From contig DBDQ01000048.1 of assembly GCA_002293665.1 (NCBI GenBank), positions 167 to 13,260 of the forward strand: DNA of 13,094 nt. Direction: 5' to 3'. Of this stretch, positions 1-8,209 are shown piece by piece. The translations under genes and the position numbers were made by a program. The notes below the pieces were generated by a model that saw only the letters and a program-made list of their open reading frames with translations, made no database searches and was not told the DNA's origin. This DNA comes from Alistipes sp. UBA928. Its GTDB lineage: Bacteria; Bacteroidota; Bacteroidia; Bacteroidales; Rikenellaceae. Position 1 is the stretch's first letter, and each line of letters starts with the position of its first letter.

Positions 1-1268
<1,268 letters not shown>

Positions 1269-1277
1269 CTTCGACCC

Positions 1278-1285
1278 CAAAGATA
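1278..1285 (-). promoter_or_regulatory. Putative Bacteroidota -7 box (TATCTTTG) for the helicase gene
   Basis: On the minus strand TATCTTTG matches the Bacteroidota -7 consensus TAnnTTTG exactly. It ends 9 nt before the helicase ATG, so transcription would start only a few bases upstream and the mRNA would be nearly leaderless. A TTTG lies upstream at 1310-1313, but its spacing of 24 nt is longer than the usual 19-21 for a -33 element. The assignment therefore rests mainly on the -7 box. Confidence 0.5.
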
Positions 1286-1331
1286 CGATTTTTTACGGTA
1301 ACCGTGTACCAAACCACACGGTCGGTGCGAC

Positions 1332-1367
1332 AAAAAGGCAAGAGCCCGGTGCGATACCGGGCTCTTG
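1332..1367 (-). terminator. Intrinsic terminator of the lipoprotein operon
   Basis: A perfect 12-bp stem (CAAGAGCCCGGT paired with ACCGGGCTCTTG, 1339-1350 and 1356-1367) closes a 5-nt loop. On the minus strand it is followed, after CC, by a run of five T (1336-1332). It sits about 20 nt after the stop codon of the 1184-aa lipoprotein gene and before the helicase gene, so it ends the operon and insulates the helicase. The plus-strand flank (TATTTTAA) is also T-rich, so weak bidirectional action is possible. Confidence 0.9.
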
Positions 1368-1387
1368 TATTTTAACTTGGATATTTA

Positions 1388-4300
1388 CTATTTCTCGTGG
1401 TCTACATATACCGGCGGATCGCACGGCGGGAGGTCTTCTATGGCCTCGTATGCCTTCCATTCGGAGCTTCGGGTCAGAGGCGCCGTCGCCAGGGAGTTAG
1501 CCTCGGTGTCGTCGGAAACGAACTGATCGAAAGTGATGTCGCCCAGTCCCCCGCGCTTGTGTATGCGTTTCACTATCTCCCAGCGGCTCGGGGCGTCGAA
1601 GTCAATCCGGTTGTCGACCATGGTACACTTCTTTTCGCCGGCTATATCGGAACGCCACTGCTTGGTTTTATAATACGCACCTTCCGTGACGCCAACCGTG
1701 TTGTTGTACTGCGGGTAGTTGCCGAAAGCCGCCCAAGAGGTCTTCGAAACGGCCAGGGGTGTGGTGAGATTGACATCCACGTTGGCGTTCAAGCCCATGG
1801 CCTTTGCGTTCTGGAAAGAGGCTTGGCCCGAGAATGCGGTGGTGTAACCCTGATACTCGTCGTAGAGTTGGGCGAACCCGTGGCCGCTGGCTTCGTGCCA
1901 CACCAGCAGTGCGAATCCGGGTGCGGGTACACTCCCCCTGTTGTTAATTGTTTGCGGGTAGTTACCCTGCATGGCTATGGCGAATCCGGCATCCCATTTA
2001 TAGCATGTTCCCCGCCATTTCGGGTCGTTGGCGGTTAGCACCACCAGCGTTTCGTTCTTGACGGCGCCGATCTTGGTGATCGCCCGGTTTATATATGCGG
2101 TCAGTTTTGCAGCCCGGGTATCGAAGTTGGTGCTCGACCCCTTGATGTTGATGTTGGCACTGGAGGTCGTTCGGCCAATCATGCCGAAGGCCGAGTCGAC
2201 ATTGGTGGTCACCTTTTGGTAGCTGGTGTTGCTGGTGTCGGTGGTGGTGCTGATGCCCGCTTGGTTGGAGATGCCCACCACCATCCACATGTTGAAACAG
2301 TCGGCGTACCGGCTGAAGGGATCGGGCTGGACGAAATAGTCGGCCGCCTGGCGCATTTCGGTCTCGTACTTGCCCTCTCCCATCTTCATCATGTCCTTGG
2401 TGTAGCCGTCGCCCATGAAGATGACGTTGATGCCGTTGCCTCGGGTGGCCGCTTTCAGCAGAACGAGTTCCTCCTCTTCCCAATACTCTCTCACTTCGTC
2501 CGAAGTGACGGTGAGGGTACACGAGCCCGTGGCACCTCCTTCGACGGCGGTGGCGGTGATTACTGCCGTTCCTCGGTTGAGGGCGGTCACGACACCCGTT
2601 TGGGCATCAACCGTTGCAACGCCGGGTTTGTCGCTCGACCAGGTAAGGGTCATATCGGCCGCGTCGGTGGGGAGTGCGGTGGCGGTGAGGGTTGTGGTTT
2701 CGCCCTTGGCGATGGTAAGTTCCGACGGGGCAACTGTCACGCTGGTGACGGGCAGTCTCTTCTGTCCGGTGTAGTTGACCCTGTAAATTTTGCCGCCCTC
2801 GAACAGTATCCCGGCGGTGGCGTTTTTGGGGTAGTTCACAGAATGATCCACATTCACCGCCCAGACACGTCCCCCGTAGCGGACATTGACATCGAACACG
2901 ATCGTGTGGCCCACGAAGATACGGCTGGCGTTGAAGTGGCTCAACACTTTGTCGAGATTTGCCGAACTTATGGGAATGTCGTCCTTCACCATCTCGCGAT
3001 ACCATGTAATCCCGATCGTTCCGTCGTAGAGTTTTGCGTTGCGGGGGTTACTTGCGGTTCTTTCGGCGGGCGCGGTGCCTATCCACTTGGCAAGACTGTT
3101 AATCTCGTCTATGGTGTAGTTCTCGTTGACAAAATCGAGACCCAGCCCGGCGTGGACAAACATATTTTCGCCCATCGTGAGCGCCAGATGCCTGTCGCGT
3201 ATCCAGCGTCCCATCTCGGTGTCGGTTCCGAAGAATTTGTCGTGCGTGATGCCCGCTTTTGTGGCGAATGCCAGAACGTCGGCGTGCGGATACCTGAGGT
3301 CGTTCCGGGGAACGAGGTCTTCGTGGTTGCCGTTGATGAAGTCCAAGCGTCCGCCCGCTGCGGCGGCCTCGGCCTCGAGTTTGTAGATGAGCCAGCCGAT
3401 GCCGATGTCGTAGCGTCCGCGGTCGAGGAAGTCACCCTGGATGATGACGTTGTTGGTGCCGTAAATCCAGTTAAAATCGTTATCCACAACGCCGTTGCCC
3501 TTCAGGAAGGCGGCGAATGCGTCGAGTTGGCCGTGGAAGTCGGATCCCACGAGGGTCTTTTCGGCCGGGGCGATGGCAGACGGCCGGGCAATCTTGTCGT
3601 GGAGTTGGAAATCGAAGGTCACATTGGGTGAGTTGTAGCGGAACATCAGACCGGCCGCCGGAGCGGCAAATGTGGTTTTAAGCACACTTCCGTCTTTCTT
3701 CGCCGCGACGACCTGCACACCGGCGGTTTTGTGGATAATGTGCAGATCGTTGTACGCCTCGATGAGAGTGGCCGACTTCACCACACACGACGCCACTTTG
3801 TTTCCGTCCGCCGTGGTGGCGGTGATCGTGGCTATACCGTAGCCCATCGTGGTAACCATCCCTGTGGCGGGATCGACCGTGGCGACGGCCGGGTTGTCGC
3901 TCGTCCACACGATGGTTTTATTGGTCGCGTTCTCGGGCAGAACGGTGGCGGTCAGTTGCAAAGCATTTCCGCTCTCGAGCAGAGCGTTCTGCTGCGATAG
4001 TTCCACGCTCAACACCTCTACGGGAGCACTCCATTGGTCGGCCTCGGTGCCATCGGGCCCCTGGATCACGTAGGCTTGCCCGGCTACGAGGTCGCGGTCG
4101 GCGCCGGTGTAGGTGCGCGTCTTGGTCTCACCCGTGGTTGTGTTTTTGAGCAGGAACGTGGTCGAGCTGTCGGCCCCGCTGCCGTCGATCACCCAGTAGA
4201 CCGCCGCGCCCGTCTGACCCGCGTAGCCGACGGTGGGAGCGGCAGTGGTGCCACCCTCGTAGTGCGAAGCCAGGAAGAGGGGCGACAGCGTCGCCTCCCA

Positions 4301-4942
4301 TGTCGTGTCGAAGTCCCCGAAAGCCACGATCGTATTCTGCCGGAAGGGCTTCAGGCCGAGACCGTCGAGAGTCCACTGCTCCGGGTTGTCGAGCCCTTCG
4401 ACGGTGATCATCGAGGTGGGGCGACTGTTCATCGTAAGATTCACGCGCATGGTATTCTGGCCGCCATCGTTGTAGATGACATATTTTCCAGCGTCGTCGT
4501 AGAGCAGGTCGCGGTCGGCGACCAGGCTCACTTCGCTACCCGCGGACGACGCCACGGCGTCCAGATTGAACGCGTGGAGCGCGTTGGCCTTGCCACCATT
4601 CTCGGAGACGGTTCCGGTGAGGGCGTAGTTTTCGCCCTCTTTGAGTTGCCACTCGCCCCCGGCGGTGTATTGGAGAAACATGCGGTTCTGCGACGTGCCG
4701 TCGAAGTAAATCACTATCACGTCGCCCGCATCCCAGGCCTGTTTCACGGCGCGGGTTTCGGCTCCGCCGCCGGGTGAGTTCCATGCTGGTTTATCGGCCA
4801 CCGAGACCTCAAACTTCAATTTCGACAGGTCGATCTCGCCGCCCGGTACAATCTGCGGTTCGGTTCCTGTTTGGCACGCCGCCATCGCCAGTGCCGCCGC
4901 AAAGGCAAGTACCACGCGTTTCAATATATTTATCGTTTTCAT
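1388..4942 (-). CDS. Multidomain lipoprotein: fimbrillin-like + BIG2 + PPP-type metallophosphatase + BIG2 + M64 metallopeptidase
   Basis: This is an 1184-aa lipoprotein. The signal peptide ends in lipobox LAMAAC with the lipidated Cys at 23. Residues ~35-305 form a fimbrillin (FimA/Mfa)-like domain with the typical TRAV...W..GDVI start (R64); it is paralogous to the N-terminus of the next gene upstream in the operon. A BIG2 domain follows at ~310-390. Residues ~460-720 are a calcineurin-like PPP-type metallophosphatase with SDFHG (467-471), GDFLDRG (503-509), GNHED (538-542), VHAG (596-599) and GHT (678-680), so the whole metal- and phosphate-binding set appears intact. A second BIG2 domain spans ~732-813. 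Residues ~825-1135 form a Peptidase_M64 domain (the IgA metalloprotease family) with GDGYT (844-848) and HEASGHGFAQLYDEY (1016-1030). Residues 390-460 and the last ~50 residues are unassigned. The protein is probably surface-anchored and acts outside the cell. It is last in the operon, 27 nt after the preceding gene and just before the terminator. Substrates cannot be read from the sequence: IgA cleavage is known for one M64 member only. Confidence 0.9.
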   Translation of the reverse strand: MKTINILKRVVLAFAAALAMAACQTGTEPQIVPGGEIDLSKLKFEVSVADKPAWNSPGGGAETRAVKQAWDAGDVIVIYFDGTSQNRMFLQYTAGGEWQLKEGENYALTGTVSENGGKANALHAFNLDAVASSAGSEVSLVADRDLLYDDAGKYVIYNDGGQNTMRVNLTMNSRPTSMITVEGLDNPEQWTLDGLGLKPFRQNTIVAFGDFDTTWEATLSPLFLASHYEGGTTAAPTVGYAGQTGAAVYWVIDGSGADSSTTFLLKNTTTGETKTRTYTGADRDLVAGQAYVIQGPDGTEADQWSAPVEVLSVELSQQNALLESGNALQLTATVLPENATNKTIVWTSDNPAVATVDPATGMVTTMGYGIATITATTADGNKVASCVVKSATLIEAYNDLHIIHKTAGVQVVAAKKDGSVLKTTFAAPAAGLMFRYNSPNVTFDFQLHDKIARPSAIAPAEKTLVGSDFHGQLDAFAAFLKGNGVVDNDFNWIYGTNNVIIQGDFLDRGRYDIGIGWLIYKLEAEAAAAGGRLDFINGNHEDLVPRNDLRYPHADVLAFATKAGITHDKFFGTDTEMGRWIRDRHLALTMGENMFVHAGLGLDFVNENYTIDEINSLAKWIGTAPAERTASNPRNAKLYDGTIGITWYREMVKDDIPISSANLDKVLSHFNASRIFVGHTIVFDVNVRYGGRVWAVNVDHSVNYPKNATAGILFEGGKIYRVNYTGQKRLPVTSVTVAPSELTIAKGETTTLTATALPTDAADMTLTWSSDKPGVATVDAQTGVVTALNRGTAVITATAVEGGATGSCTLTVTSDEVREYWEEEELVLLKAATRGNGINVIFMGDGYTKDMMKMGEGKYETEMRQAADYFVQPDPFSRYADCFNMWMVVGISNQAGISTTTDTSNTSYQKVTTNVDSAFGMIGRTTSSANINIKGSSTNFDTRAAKLTAYINRAITKIGAVKNETLVVLTANDPKWRGTCYKWDAGFAIAMQGNYPQTINNRGSVPAPGFALLVWHEASGHGFAQLYDEYQGYTTAFSGQASFQNAKAMGLNANVDVNLTTPLAVSKTSWAAFGNYPQYNNTVGVTEGAYYKTKQWRSDIAGEKKCTMVDNRIDFDAPSRWEIVKRIHKRGGLGDITFDQFVSDDTEANSLATAPLTRSSEWKAYEAIEDLPPCDPPVYVDHEK

Positions 4943-4969
4943 AATTCTTCGGTTGAGATTAGAGTTGAT

Positions 4970-6541
4970 CTACCAGTTGTTTTCCTGCGGCGGGTCGAGC
5001 ACCACGTTGTTGCCGGGAACGGGGCCGGTTTTGGCGAACGTGTACGATATTGTGAGCGTCGTGCCGTCGTTGGCCACCCATTTGGGAGCGTTGCCGTTCA
5101 CAGTGAAGCCTGCCACCGATGCGTCGTCGCCGTAGCGGCCGGCAAAAGTGCAGCCCTCCCAGGCCAGGATTTTGATCGTGAGTGTGTAGACGGTGTTGTA
5201 GGCAAACGTGGTTTCACCCGCCGTGCCGCCGCTCCACTCAAATTCACACCAATCGATCGCCGTGGAGTTCGGGAACTGATATTCGGCCGGTATCGGTGCT
5301 CCGCCCGTGGGAGCCGGCCCTTCGAATATCACCGCAGGTACGAGCCTTTGGGTGGCGGGGAAGTCCACGGTGAACAAAAGTTCCGTATTGTCGGCGCCGA
5401 AGCTCAGATTACCCATACTCTCCGTCACCGACATGCCGTTGATAGTGAAGCCAGCCGGGTCGGTGATGTCGAACATGTAGCCGGGTTTCGCCTTGAGATA
5501 GAATTGGGGGCGGTAGACCTTGTCGTAGCCGAACTTCGTGTTCTCTTCAACCATGTCGCCCACCATCCACTCTATCGATACGACGTCGAAGTTCGGACTG
5601 TCGATAATGACGCAGTCGTTCAATATGTCGGCACCCGCCACGGGAGCCGTCACGGTCAGCGTGGCGCTCGTAACGGGTTTGAGAATTTCTGTCCACTGTT
5701 CGCTTTGTTCGCCCTCCGGCCTCATGATAGTTACAGCTTTTCCGGAGGTGAGTTCGCCTTGGTAGGTGCGCGTCCATGTTCTGTTGCTGGCGACGTTATG
5801 CAGTTTGAACGTGGTGCCCGCCATGTTGCCGCTGCACATCACCATGAACGAGGTGGTACCCGCTGCCTCCCAGGGCAATGTCAGGCCGCGGGCGTAGAGC
5901 CCGGCGTCGAACCCTGTTTCGATGTCCGACGCGACGAATGACGCGGCGAGCGCGGCGGCCCATGTGCCGCCTTCGGTGCCGAACGCGCCCGGCATGATCG
6001 GCGATCCCACGTAGATGCCGGGGCCCGCCAGTACCCAGTCGGCGGGATTTGTCAACCCCTCGACCGTTATACGCGAGGTGACGCGCTGATCCAACGTGAG
6101 CGACACGTAGACAGTGCTCTCCACCACAATGTAGGAGCCAGTGTCGGTGAACACCTGCGCACCGTCGGCCTCAATCGTGCCGGCGGGACTCCCGCCGGCC
6201 TCGCTTGCGGGCGACAGGAAGGTCGAGTGGAGCGCCTGTGCCGTGCCTCCTGTTGCTTTGACGGTGGCGACGTTGCTGGAAGTGGTTATCCACTCGCCGT
6301 CGGCGTTGTATTTCAACCAAAGCGTATTCTCCTCGCTGCCGTCGAAGTGGACGACTATCACGTCGTTCTCGTACCAACCTGTTTTCACGGCGCGGGTACC
6401 GGCTCCACCGGAATCGCCCGGTTCGGCCACCGTCACCTCGAAACGAAGTTCCTGCGGGTCGATGGTTTCGGTTTGCGGCGTGTCCTGGCACCCTGCCACG
6501 GTGAGCGCGAATGCCGCTATTATAATATGTCTTGTTTTCAT
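4970..6541 (-). CDS. Fimbrillin-like lipoprotein with two C-terminal Ig-like repeats
   Basis: This is a 523-aa lipoprotein with lipobox TVAGC and the lipidated Cys at 18. Residues ~28-290 are a fimbrillin-like domain clearly paralogous to residues ~38-310 of the downstream 1184-aa protein. Shared landmarks are LRFEVTVAE, GTRAVKTGW, NDVIVVHFDGS, RITVEGLTNPADW, TRTYQGEL and a closing QW (282-283). After that point the two proteins diverge. The C-terminal part holds two similar ~95-residue modules (~297-396 and ~403-504), each with an EW, a T.F.Y..VY strand, an aromatic-rich strand and a GFT(I/V)NG motif. They look like a repeated extracellular beta-sandwich domain. The chain ends in NNVVLDPPQENNW, similar to the tail of the 434-aa protein. 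No enzyme motif is seen. It may be an adhesin, a pilus-type subunit or a binding partner for the downstream enzyme. It lies 45 nt from the upstream gene and 27 nt from the downstream gene, consistent with one transcript. Confidence 0.85.
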   Translation of the reverse strand: MKTRHIIIAAFALTVAGCQDTPQTETIDPQELRFEVTVAEPGDSGGAGTRAVKTGWYENDVIVVHFDGSEENTLWLKYNADGEWITTSSNVATVKATGGTAQALHSTFLSPASEAGGSPAGTIEADGAQVFTDTGSYIVVESTVYVSLTLDQRVTSRITVEGLTNPADWVLAGPGIYVGSPIMPGAFGTEGGTWAAALAASFVASDIETGFDAGLYARGLTLPWEAAGTTSFMVMCSGNMAGTTFKLHNVASNRTWTRTYQGELTSGKAVTIMRPEGEQSEQWTEILKPVTSATLTVTAPVAGADILNDCVIIDSPNFDVVSIEWMVGDMVEENTKFGYDKVYRPQFYLKAKPGYMFDITDPAGFTINGMSVTESMGNLSFGADNTELLFTVDFPATQRLVPAVIFEGPAPTGGAPIPAEYQFPNSTAIDWCEFEWSGGTAGETTFAYNTVYTLTIKILAWEGCTFAGRYGDDASVAGFTVNGNAPKWVANDGTTLTISYTFAKTGPVPGNNVVLDPPQENNW

Positions 6542-6586
6542 TGCTGTCGTTGTTTTATTGTTCTAACTCTGTGTGGGTGGGTACGA

Positions 6587-7891
6587 TCACGGCCACTCCT
6601 CCTCGTTCTCGCCACCGAAGTTCACGTTGTTGGCCGGAACGGTCACGGTAATGGTGAAATCTTTCGTGAAGGGAATGGTCAGCGTCCTGCCTTTCTTGAT
6701 GGTAGCGGTGACGACGACCGTGCCGCCGGAGGTGGCTCTGAGGATGTTACCCTTAATGGTCGCATTGGTACCGGCATCGGCCTTGATGCTCCATTCGATC
6801 CTTTTGTTCGTTGCGGCAGCCGGTACGACCGTGGCCGTCAGCTCGAGGTCTATCCCCGCCAGGGCCGCGTTTGGTACGTCTGTTATATCGGTCACCGCTT
6901 TGAAGGGAGTCGGAGGTGGCGTCGTTGAGCCGCTTGTCACCGCGCCGTATCTAATAGTGATTGTCTTGCTTTGCAGGGGCAAGGAACTGTCCTTAACGGT
7001 GATGGCCGCCGTGCCTGCCGCTACCGCGGCGGTCGGGGTACCGGAGATAATTCCCGCAGGAGTGATGATAAGGCCGACCGGAAGAGCCGTCGCGGAGTAG
7101 GTGTACGGAGGAGTTCCACCCGACACGGCTTTCGACACATCCACATTCGTTATCTGCTTACCGACGGTCATTGCCGGGATCGCGAAGTTCATGGCGGGAT
7201 CGATCATAAGCGCCGGCGGTGGCACCACGGGTTTCACAGACACCGTGACTTTAACCGGATTGGTGAATTTCGTTTCGGCGCCCGTCGCGCTGATTTCGCA
7301 AACGAACCAATACTCTCCGGCCTTGAGCGAGACGGACAGTGTGAAGTTTGCGCCCGTTGCGCCGTCTATTGCCGCCGACACTTTACTGTTTGCCTTGTCG
7401 TAGATGTACCACTGGTACTTGAGCGCGGCACCTTCGGTTACGCTTGCCACCACGGCAAGGCGGGTGCCGGACGGGATGCTGCCCTCGGTGAGTGACTCCG
7501 GAGCTGCCGGCTGGGTGGTGACCGAGATCTCAGGTGTGGGAGGGGGCGTGACCTTTGCGTTTACAGTCACCGCGCAGGTGGCGGTTTTGCCTCCGTCGAC
7601 GGTGGTGACGGTGATGCTGGCCGAGCCCTCTTTCACGGCTGTTACCTTGCCCGACGGATCGACTGTGGCGACGTCGGTTTTGCTCGACTTCCATGTTACG
7701 GCCTTGTTCTCGGCGTCGTTGGGTTTCACTGTTGCCTTGAGCGTTACCGAATTGCCCTCAACGAGTGTGAGCGTCGACTGGTCGAGCGTCACGCCCGTCA
7801 CAGTTATCGGCTCCGGCTTACACGAAGACACGGCGACCACACACGCGACTATCGCAGTGGCGGCCCAAAGTAAAGATCGTTTCATTTTCAT
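6587..7891 (-). CDS. Lipoprotein with BIG2, Ig-like and He_PIG-type repeats
   Basis: This is a 434-aa lipoprotein. The signal peptide leads to VSSC with the lipidated Cys at 24. The mature chain is a string of beta-sandwich domains. A BIG2 domain (~31-111) carries the pattern VTLDQSTLTLVEGNSVTL and TVDPSGKVTAVKEGSASITV. An Ig-like domain follows (~119-218) with W161 and C198 near its core strands. Then come a He_PIG/putative-Ig module (~255-315, with GGTPPYTYSATALPVGL and ISGTPT) and a BIG2-like domain (~330-418). Proline-rich linkers (PPPTP twice, VPPP once) separate the modules. The tail is NNVNFGGENEEEWP. There are no catalytic motifs. It is probably a structural, adhesive or scaffold surface protein and the first full-sized gene of the operon. 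Alternative use of the Met at 7885 would barely change the signal peptide. Confidence 0.85.
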   Translation of the reverse strand: MKMKRSLLWAATAIVACVVAVSSCKPEPITVTGVTLDQSTLTLVEGNSVTLKATVKPNDAENKAVTWKSSKTDVATVDPSGKVTAVKEGSASITVTTVDGGKTATCAVTVNAKVTPPPTPEISVTTQPAAPESLTEGSIPSGTRLAVVASVTEGAALKYQWYIYDKANSKVSAAIDGATGANFTLSVSLKAGEYWFVCEISATGAETKFTNPVKVTVSVKPVVPPPALMIDPAMNFAIPAMTVGKQITNVDVSKAVSGGTPPYTYSATALPVGLIITPAGIISGTPTAAVAAGTAAITVKDSSLPLQSKTITIRYGAVTSGSTTPPPTPFKAVTDITDVPNAALAGIDLELTATVVPAAATNKRIEWSIKADAGTNATIKGNILRATSGGTVVVTATIKKGRTLTIPFTKDFTITVTVPANNVNFGGENEEEWP

Positions 7892-7924
7892 ATAGTTTGT
7901 AGGTTAGGGTTGTCGCCGACGTCC

Positions 7925-8002
7925 TCATGGAGATTGAGGTTCCACATTACGACTTGCAACGGCACATGCCGTTGCAAGGGCGATGAACAAAGAGGTTTTC
8001 AT
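7925..8002 (-). CDS. Possible 25-codon ORF encoding a signal-peptide-like leader
   Basis: A short frame upstream of the 434-aa gene starts MKT and runs MKTSLFIALATACAVA before ending in SRNVEPQSP and a TGA stop. The first 16 residues look like a signal peptide with an A-V-A cleavage site, which would leave a nine-residue product. C13 could also be a poor lipobox. The sequence before the ATG (CCCTAACTAAC) resembles that before the 434-aa gene (CCCTAACCTAC), and the stop is 33 nt before that gene. It may be a real small secreted peptide, a leader ORF, or the decayed start of a lost lipoprotein gene. The hydrophobic core is coded by a perfect inverted repeat, so RNA structure rather than protein may be what is conserved. 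Confidence 0.35.
   Translation of the reverse strand: MKTSLFIALATACAVASRNVEPQSP
7953..7978. repeat. Perfect 12-bp inverted repeat with a 2-nt centre
   Basis: CTTGCAACGGCA (7953-7964) and TGCCGTTGCAAG (7967-7978) are exact reverse complements around a CA centre. In RNA the two innermost pairs would open to a slightly larger loop. There is no T-run after either arm, so it is not an ordinary terminator. It lies in the 5' leader of the operon, inside the short signal-peptide ORF, and could be a protein-binding operator or an RNA structure affecting translation. Confidence 0.55.
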
Positions 8003-8094
8003 ACATTAAAAGGTTAGTTAGGGCATATTCGATCCCACGCTCATAAAAGCGTAAATCGACGGGGCGAATATACATCGCCAAATGAGATTCACTC

Positions 8095-8108
8095 TTGATT
8101 TAAGTCAA
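8095..8108. promoter_or_regulatory. Candidate CRP/FNR-family binding site
   Basis: TTGATTTAAGTCAA is a 14-bp near-palindrome matching the FNR-type pattern TTGATnnnnATCAA at 9 of 10 fixed positions. It lies in the divergent intergenic region, about 70 bp upstream of the plus-strand promoter's -33 box and about 90 bp upstream of the minus-strand short ORF. A regulator of the CRP/FNR superfamily could act on either gene. The match may be chance, because a short AT-rich palindrome is not rare. Confidence 0.25.
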
Positions 8109-8176
8109 TAAAACAGCTATTACCAGGGAAGCTTTAGCGCTTAATCCCCCGTATCAATTGCTGAGATTGCGTCTAT

Positions 8177-8209
8177 TTTGCCGTTGTCGAGGAAAAACAA
8201 TTACCTTTG
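8177..8209 (+). promoter_or_regulatory. Bacteroidota-type promoter (TTTG, 21 nt, TACCTTTG)
   Basis: TTTG at 8177-8180 and TACCTTTG at 8202-8209 match the Bacteroidota -33 (TTTG) and -7 (TAnnTTTG) elements with a 21-nt spacer. Transcription would start near 8215, giving a leader of about 88 nt before the zinc-ribbon ATG at 8304. Confidence 0.65.

Noticed and set aside
2216..3631. 471-codon plus-strand open frame opposite the phosphatase part of the 1184-aa gene.
   Set aside because: It has no recognisable domain and is fully explained as an antisense shadow of a motif-rich minus-strand gene in high-GC DNA.
7953..7978. Inverted repeat read as an intrinsic terminator.
   Set aside because: Neither flank has a T-run, and it lies upstream of, not after, the operon's main genes.
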